Part shown: positions 14,131 to 17,311 of the stretch, one piece after another
How the letters are laid out: the number at the start of each line of letters is the position of its first letter
Numbering within the stretch: the stretch's first letter is position 1
Assembly (NCBI GenBank): GCA_044448905.1
Contig: JBIOHJ010000069.1
Span: forward strand, 1 to 17,311
DNA length: 17,311 nucleotides
Source: JBIOHJ01 sp044448905
Lineage (GTDB): Bacteria > Bacteroidota > Bacteroidia > AKYH767-A > OLB10
Direction of reading: 5' to 3'
Program-made: the position numbers and the translations under genes
Notes under the pieces: model-generated
What the model was told of the DNA's origin: nothing
The model's database searches: none
What the model saw: the letters and a program-made list of their open reading frames with translations, nothing else

Positions 14131-14138
14131 CAAAAGTA
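14131..14138 (-). promoter_or_regulatory. folA: -7 box TACTTTTG of folA, nearly touching the ATG
   Basis: TACTTTTG on the minus strand, separated from the secure folA ATG by only CCCAC. It implies transcription starting at or beside the ATG. No -33 TTG is seen at 17-23 nt. Confidence 0.5.
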
Positions 14139-14142
14139 AGAG

Positions 14143-14171
14143 TTTGGGTTAAACGTTATTCTTTATCTTTG
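14143..14171 (+). promoter_or_regulatory. Bacteroidota promoter of the second T9SS gene (TTTG-N17-TATCTTTG)
   Basis: TTTG at 14143-14146 and TATCTTTG at 14164-14171 with 17 nt between them fit the Bacteroidota consensus (TTG, 17-23 nt, TAnnTTTG). The ATG follows 23 bases later. It is the best complete promoter in the window and lies back-to-back with the folA -7 box. Confidence 0.65.
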
Positions 14172-14194
14172 ATGAAAGAAAATTTTCATTCTTC

Positions 14195-15808
14195 ATGAAA
14201 AAATTTTTTCTCTTTCTTGCTTCTTTCTACTTATGTCTTGCTACTGCTTTTGCACAAGCACCCGATATTCAATGGCAGAATACAATTGGAGGCGATACAA
14301 CGGATAATTTATTTTCTGTACAACAAACTTCTGATGGTGGATATATTTTAGGAGGAAGCTCCATTTCGAATATTTCAGGCGATAAAACAGAGAACTGTTT
14401 GGGAAATTGGGATTATTGGGTAATAAAAATTGATTCGATAGGAAATATTCAGTGGCAGAATACAATTGGAGGCAATGGCGATGACGAATTATTTTCTGTT
14501 CAACCAACAAATGATGGAGGGTATATATTAGGGGGTGGATCAGGCTCAAATATTTCAGGTGACAAAACTGAAAATATAATAGGAATGTGGGATTATTGGA
14601 TAGTAAAACTTGACGCTTCGGGAAACATTCAATGGCAAAATACCATTGGTGGAACTCATTACGAGCAGTTTTCTACCATTCAACAAACTTTTGATGGTGG
14701 ATATATAATTGGAGGATTGTCTGATTCGAATATTTCAGGTGATAAAACAGAAAATAATATAGGAGGATTTGGAAATTATGATTATTGGATTTTAAAGCTT
14801 GATGGTTTGGGAAATATTCAATGGCAAAATACTATTGGTGGAATTTATACTGAATGGTTAACATGTCTTCGTCAAACTACTAATGGCGGTTATATAATTG
14901 GCGGATATTCTAATTCACCTGCTTCGGGAGATAAAACAGAAAACAGTATTGGTTCAGATGATTATTGGATTATTAAACTTGATTCTTTAGGCAATATTCA
15001 ATGGCAAAACACTATTGGTGGTAATAATTCTGATAAGTTAAACTCAATAGGTCAAACCACAGACGGTGGATATATTCTTGGCGGGTCCTCTCAATCAAAT
15101 ATTTCAGGTGATAAAACAGAAAATGTTGTAGGTAATACAATCTGGGGAGATTACTGGGTTATTAAGATTGATTCATCAGGAAATATCCAATGGCAAAATA
15201 CAATAGGAGGAAATGATAATGATTATTTATGGTTTGTCCAACAAACCTCAGAGGGTGGATATGTTCTGGGCGGGAATTCAGGCTCTAATATTTCTGGTGA
15301 TAAAACCGAAGACAACATTGGTAATTATGATTTTTGGATAGTAAAGATTGATCAATCAGGAAATATTCTATGGCAAAACACAATTGGTGGAACTAACCAT
15401 GATATCATTTCTTCTGGTACACAAACCCTGGATGCTGGTTTTATTTTAAGCGGATGGTCCAGATCAAATATTTCAGGTGATAAGACAGAAAATTGTTTAG
15501 GCGCTTATGACTACTGGGTCATCAAACTCGGTCCTGATACCATTACAGGTGTAACTAACCTTAAATCTCCTACCTCCAACTTCCAAATCTATCCCAACCC
15601 CGCTGATAATGAGTTAACAATAACCGGTTTACAGTCTCCAATTCAAAAAATTGAAATCTTAAATCTTTTAGGCGAAACAGTTTTTTCAAAAGAACCTCAA
15701 ACTTTAAACTTTAAACTTCAAACTACTTTTCTTCCCTCCGGCATATATATAATAAAGGTGTATGCCGATGAAGGCGTTTTTCAGCAAAAGCTGGTAATTA
15801 ACCGGTAG
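14195..15808 (+). CDS. Secreted repeat protein (seven ~60-aa repeats) with T9SS type A sorting domain
   Basis: 537 aa. A signal peptide (MKKFFLFLASFYLCLATAFA) is followed by seven repeats, each starting [IL]QWQNTIGG or ILWQNTIGG, continuing GGYILGG.S.SNISGDKTEN, and ending YW.IKLD..GN. The regular Trp and Gly-rich strands suggest a seven-bladed propeller or similar beta-repeat fold, which is inference. The last ~85 residues are a T9SS type A C-terminal domain: FQIYPNPADNELTI, ILNLLGETVF and LPSGIYIIKVYADEG ending KLVINR. The product is expected outside the cell. The binding partner is unknown. The repeats are also similar at DNA level, so copy number may change by recombination. The 21-bp array begins 19 bases after the stop. 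Confidence 0.9.
   Translation: MKKFFLFLASFYLCLATAFAQAPDIQWQNTIGGDTTDNLFSVQQTSDGGYILGGSSISNISGDKTENCLGNWDYWVIKIDSIGNIQWQNTIGGNGDDELFSVQPTNDGGYILGGGSGSNISGDKTENIIGMWDYWIVKLDASGNIQWQNTIGGTHYEQFSTIQQTFDGGYIIGGLSDSNISGDKTENNIGGFGNYDYWILKLDGLGNIQWQNTIGGIYTEWLTCLRQTTNGGYIIGGYSNSPASGDKTENSIGSDDYWIIKLDSLGNIQWQNTIGGNNSDKLNSIGQTTDGGYILGGSSQSNISGDKTENVVGNTIWGDYWVIKIDSSGNIQWQNTIGGNDNDYLWFVQQTSEGGYVLGGNSGSNISGDKTEDNIGNYDFWIVKIDQSGNILWQNTIGGTNHDIISSGTQTLDAGFILSGWSRSNISGDKTENCLGAYDYWVIKLGPDTITGVTNLKSPTSNFQIYPNPADNELTITGLQSPIQKIEILNLLGETVFSKEPQTLNFKLQTTFLPSGIYIIKVYADEGVFQQKLVINR
15698..15725 (+). repeat. 7-bp tandem repeat (TAAACTT type) inside the second T9SS sorting domain
   Basis: Four in-register heptamers: CAAACTT, TAAACTT, TAAACTT, CAAACTA. 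They encode the loop QTLNFKLQT between strands of the C-terminal domain. Bases 15700-15715 are identical to 11555-11570 in the tig-clpP gap. Confidence 0.75.
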
Positions 15809-15823
15809 AAAGCTTTTGAATTG

Positions 15824-16132
15824 CTACCTGAGGCTCTCCGGAAACCCTCTGGCCTCATCCGGCAACTTCCTGACGTCATCCTTTGACTTCCTGATATCAT
15901 TCTTTAACTCCCTGACTTCATTCTTTCACTCTCTGACGTCATTCTTTTACTGCCTGACCTTATTCTTTCACTCTTTGACATCATTCTTTAACTGCCTGAC
16001 TTTATTCTTTCACTCTCTGACGTCATTCTTTAACTGCCTGACATCATTCTTTAACTCCCTGACTTCATCCATTAACTGCCTGACCTCATTCGTTAACTAT
16101 CTGACATCATTATTTGAAATCCAAGCAGTCAT
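15824..16132 (-). pseudogene. Possible decayed heptad-repeat coiled-coil gene spanning the 21-bp array
   Basis: On the minus strand an ATG at 16132 opens MTAWISNNDVR just before the array. The same frame runs through all 14 units as [EQ]LKN[DEK]VR heptads, leaves the array as LPDEARGFPESLR and meets TAG at 15824-15826, immediately after the last unit. The Leu and Val spacing (4 then 3) is that of a coiled coil. Five in-frame stops interrupt it: TAG at 16097-16099 in unit 13, and TGA or TAA at the Leu codon of units 9, 7, 6 and 5. Each is one substitution from the sense codon. No TAnnTTTG box was seen upstream. I infer a gene that has lost coding capacity. I do not recognise a family, and the frame could be coincidence. 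Confidence 0.4.
15828..16121. repeat. 21-bp degenerate tandem repeat array, 14 units
   Basis: Fourteen contiguous 21-bp units with no indels, core CTGACNTCATTCTTT followed by [A/C]ACT[G/C]C-like ends. The two leftmost units and the last are the most degenerate. Base 6 takes all four nucleotides while its neighbours are nearly fixed. Units 5-10 alternate two endings (CACTCT and ACTGC), giving three copies of a 42-bp dimer. Each central unit contains the quasi-palindrome TGACNTCA. It fills most of the 417-bp gap between the T9SS gene and the beta-barrel gene. Apart from the hairpin at 16210 I see nothing else in that gap. Confidence 0.92.
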
Positions 16133-16209
16133 CTATTAAAAAACACAACTCATACTTTCGGTTCAGCAACCAAACTCAGTTTTTAATAAAGGCTAAGAAA
16201 AAGTAAATG

Positions 16210-16225
16210 TCCCGATGTATCGGGA
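16210..16225 (-). terminator. Hairpin directly after the beta-barrel gene stop codon
   Basis: TCCCGAT (16210-16216) and ATCGGGA (16219-16225) pair across two bases (realistically 6 bp with a 4-nt loop). The hairpin begins at the base after the stop codon on the minus strand and is followed by moderately T-rich sequence, so it may terminate transcription. The stem matches the groES-groEL hairpin. Confidence 0.45.
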
Positions 16226-16798
16226 TTAAAATTTATAAACAGCTCCCAGTTGGAGGGTTGCAATTCCATAGCCCAATTCGGCAAAAGCAGCCCATTGGTC
16301 GGAAAAATAATAGCGCGCACCCAAATACAGGCTTAACCCGATCCCGCTGTCCGAATCTCCTGAATAAGCATACGGATAGCCGTTAGAGTATGATTGATCA
16401 GTTAACGACTCTGAATTATATGACAATAATAACCCCGCATAGGTATCGAGGTTTGGTGTAAATTCATAATGATAAGATCCCCGCATGCCTATTATAAGGT
16501 AGGTCCATTCGTAATCATACACGTAGTAAGGGTCAGAAGATTTGTAGGCTAAACTTTTATAGCCAAGGAAAGCGCCCAACCCTATGATACCCGGACCGGC
16601 ATCCCAGCGCATTCCTTTTTCATACATAAAACAAAGAGCCGGACTTTGCGAAGTATAGTTTTTGTAGGCACCATAATGCCCGCCAAAGCCTAATCCAAAC
16701 CCGATAACATCATCTCCTTTATCAAAAGATTGTGCAACGAGGTTTCCGGAAAACAAAACAGTAATTACTGCGATTGTTAAAATAATTTTGTCTTTCAT
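16226..16798 (-). CDS. Outer-membrane beta-barrel protein
   Basis: 190 aa. An N-terminal signal peptide (MKDKIILTIAVITVLFSGNLVA, then QS) is followed by a series of amphipathic strands rich in Gly, Tyr and Phe: GFGLGFGGHYGAYK, LGAFLGYKSLAY, YLIIGMRGSYHYEF, DTYAGLLLSYNSES, GLSLYLGARYYFSDQW and AAFAELGYGIATLQLGAVYKF. The protein ends in Phe, the usual C-terminal signal for outer-membrane insertion by BAM. About eight strands fit the length, as in OmpX/OmpW-type small barrels, but no specific family is claimed. Ser-, Tyr- and Asp-rich loops may face outward. It has its own -7 box at 16828-16835, 29 nt upstream, so it is probably transcribed separately from nadE. Confidence 0.85.
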   Translation of the reverse strand: MKDKIILTIAVITVLFSGNLVAQSFDKGDDVIGFGLGFGGHYGAYKNYTSQSPALCFMYEKGMRWDAGPGIIGLGAFLGYKSLAYKSSDPYYVYDYEWTYLIIGMRGSYHYEFTPNLDTYAGLLLSYNSESLTDQSYSNGYPYAYSGDSDSGIGLSLYLGARYYFSDQWAAFAELGYGIATLQLGAVYKF

Positions 16799-16827
16799 TT
16801 TTATTAAAAAGATTATTTGTTCTGATG

Positions 16828-16835
16828 CAAAAGTA
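16828..16835 (-). promoter_or_regulatory. -7 box TACTTTTG of the beta-barrel gene
   Basis: TACTTTTG followed by C on the minus strand, 29 nt before the ATG. Same octamer as upstream of folA and the flavin reductase-like gene. A 10-bp palindrome lies 4 bases further upstream. Confidence 0.5.
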
Positions 16836-16839
16836 TTTT

Positions 16840-16849
16840 GTTGCGCAAC
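16840..16849. repeat. Perfect palindrome GTTGCGCAAC beside the beta-barrel promoter
   Basis: A self-complementary decamer located between the -7 box and the expected -33 position, where an operator would act. No regulator family is recognised. Confidence 0.4.
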
Positions 16850-16910
16850 GGTTAAATTGAGAAAAGAAAATCTTTTTCAACAAACGAATTTTAAAAAGTG
16901 TTTTTTTCCT

Positions 16911-16925
16911 CTCCTTTGGAAGGAG
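16911..16925. repeat. Small hairpin CTCCTT-TGG-AAGGAG downstream of nadE
   Basis: A perfect 6-bp stem with a 3-nt loop, 15 bases past the nadE stop on the minus strand. The T-run (16901-16907) is on the wrong side for terminating nadE. The surrounding CT/GA-rich phrase resembles dispersed intergenic repeats I recall from Bacteroidota genomes (recall, not checked). Confidence 0.45.
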
Positions 16926-16939
16926 CCTGAGGTGGGGCT

Positions 16940-17311
16940 TTATGAAAGATATTTCCCCACTATCGGCATCCTTCGTCCCAATCCGAAAGCCTTTGGAGAA
17001 ACGCGTAAAATAGGTGGAGTTTGAAAACGCTTGTACTCATTGGTGTTGACCATTCTTAAAATTTTACGCACTAATTGTTCATCAAATCCCGAGCTGATTA
17101 TATCATCAGGGCTCTTGCATTGTTCGATGTATTGAAAAAGAATTTTATCGAGCACATCATAAGGAGGCAGCGAGTCGGAATCCTTTTGACCGTGACGCAG
17201 TTCTGCCGATGGATGCTTTGTAATAATATTTCGAGGGATGATTTCTTTTTCGCTGTTCAAAAATTCGGCAAGGTCAAACACTTCAGTTTTGTATACATCG
17301 CCAATCACCGA
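16940..17311 (-). CDS. nadE: NAD+ synthetase, C-terminal part (5' end outside window)
   Basis: The frame is open to the window edge, so about 123 C-terminal residues are seen. They match the end of the NAD synthetase (ATP pyrophosphatase) domain: GDVYKTEVFDLAEFLN, IPRNIITKHPSAELR, the conserved GQKDSDSLPPYDVLD, NEYKRFQTPPILRVSPKAFG and GRRMPIVGKYLS. The enzyme converts deamido-NAD+ to NAD+ with ATP. The extended C-terminus (NEYKR...KAFG.GRRMPI) is the form found in long glutamine-dependent enzymes with an N-terminal nitrilase domain, so glutamine rather than ammonia is the likely nitrogen source; that domain would lie outside the window. Any start at 17308 (GTG) would be internal, not a true start. 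Confidence 0.93.
   Translation of the reverse strand, partial: SVIGDVYKTEVFDLAEFLNSEKEIIPRNIITKHPSAELRHGQKDSDSLPPYDVLDKILFQYIEQCKSPDDIISSGFDEQLVRKILRMVNTNEYKRFQTPPILRVSPKAFGLGRRMPIVGKYLS

Noticed and set aside
15828..16121. CRISPR array
   Set aside because: The 21-bp units are contiguous with no unique spacers, and no cas genes are present.
15816..16139. Plus-strand 107-codon frame of LTSFFNS repeats with a TTG start
   Set aside because: A 21-bp period keeps any frame open, there is no ATG at its head and its ends do not match the array. It is kept only as an alternative reading of the repeat.
17306..17308. GTG as the nadE start
   Set aside because: The conserved nadE sequence continues in frame to the window edge, so this codon is internal.

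Overview
The window reads as chromosomal DNA of a free-living-type Bacteroidota (Bacteroidetes). Three signals point there. Two secreted repeat proteins end in type IX secretion (T9SS) type A sorting domains. Bacteroidota-type -7 boxes (TAnnTTTG) precede many genes, while Shine-Dalgarno sites are not evident. The gene order miaB / sigma-54 activator / lptE / TPR protein / secG / groES / groEL fits the phylum. The base composition is AT-rich by eye, more so in the secreted-protein genes than in the chaperone genes.

Layout. At the left edge is the 3' end of an OmpA-domain envelope protein (2-748) with a strong terminator, then a six-bladed kelch T9SS cargo protein (857-2068). From 9918 down to 2131 everything is on the minus strand: a flavin reductase-like protein, MiaB, a sigma-54 enhancer-binding protein, LptE, a TPR protein, SecG, then groES and groEL. 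Between 10032 and 13607 the plus strand carries tRNA-Leu(UAG) and the protein quality-control series tig-clpP-clpX. folA (minus) and a second T9SS cargo of seven repeats (plus, 14195-15808) are divergent from a 69-bp promoter region. The right end holds a 21-bp tandem array, an outer-membrane beta-barrel protein and the 3' end of nadE, the last two on the minus strand.

How the genes fit together. Much of the window is protein folding, export and turnover: trigger factor, GroESL, SecG and LptE handle nascent, exported and outer-membrane material, and ClpXP degrades. The T9SS cargoes, the OmpA protein and the beta-barrel protein are envelope or surface products.

What looks unusual. (1) A 14-unit, 21-bp degenerate array (15828-16121) is framed on the minus strand by an ATG and a stop codon. 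Its minus-strand translation is a heptad coiled coil broken by five in-frame stops, which looks like a decayed gene. (2) Degenerate 7-bp repeats occur at five separate loci, both between genes and inside coding sequence (T9SS C-terminal domains, the LptE signal peptide). One 16-base word is shared exactly between an intergenic and a coding locus. (3) The -7 boxes of folA and miaB almost touch the ATG, suggesting leaderless mRNAs. (4) The region upstream of groES holds two nested or adjacent inverted repeats. I see no complete IS element, prophage, CRISPR array or classical defence system.
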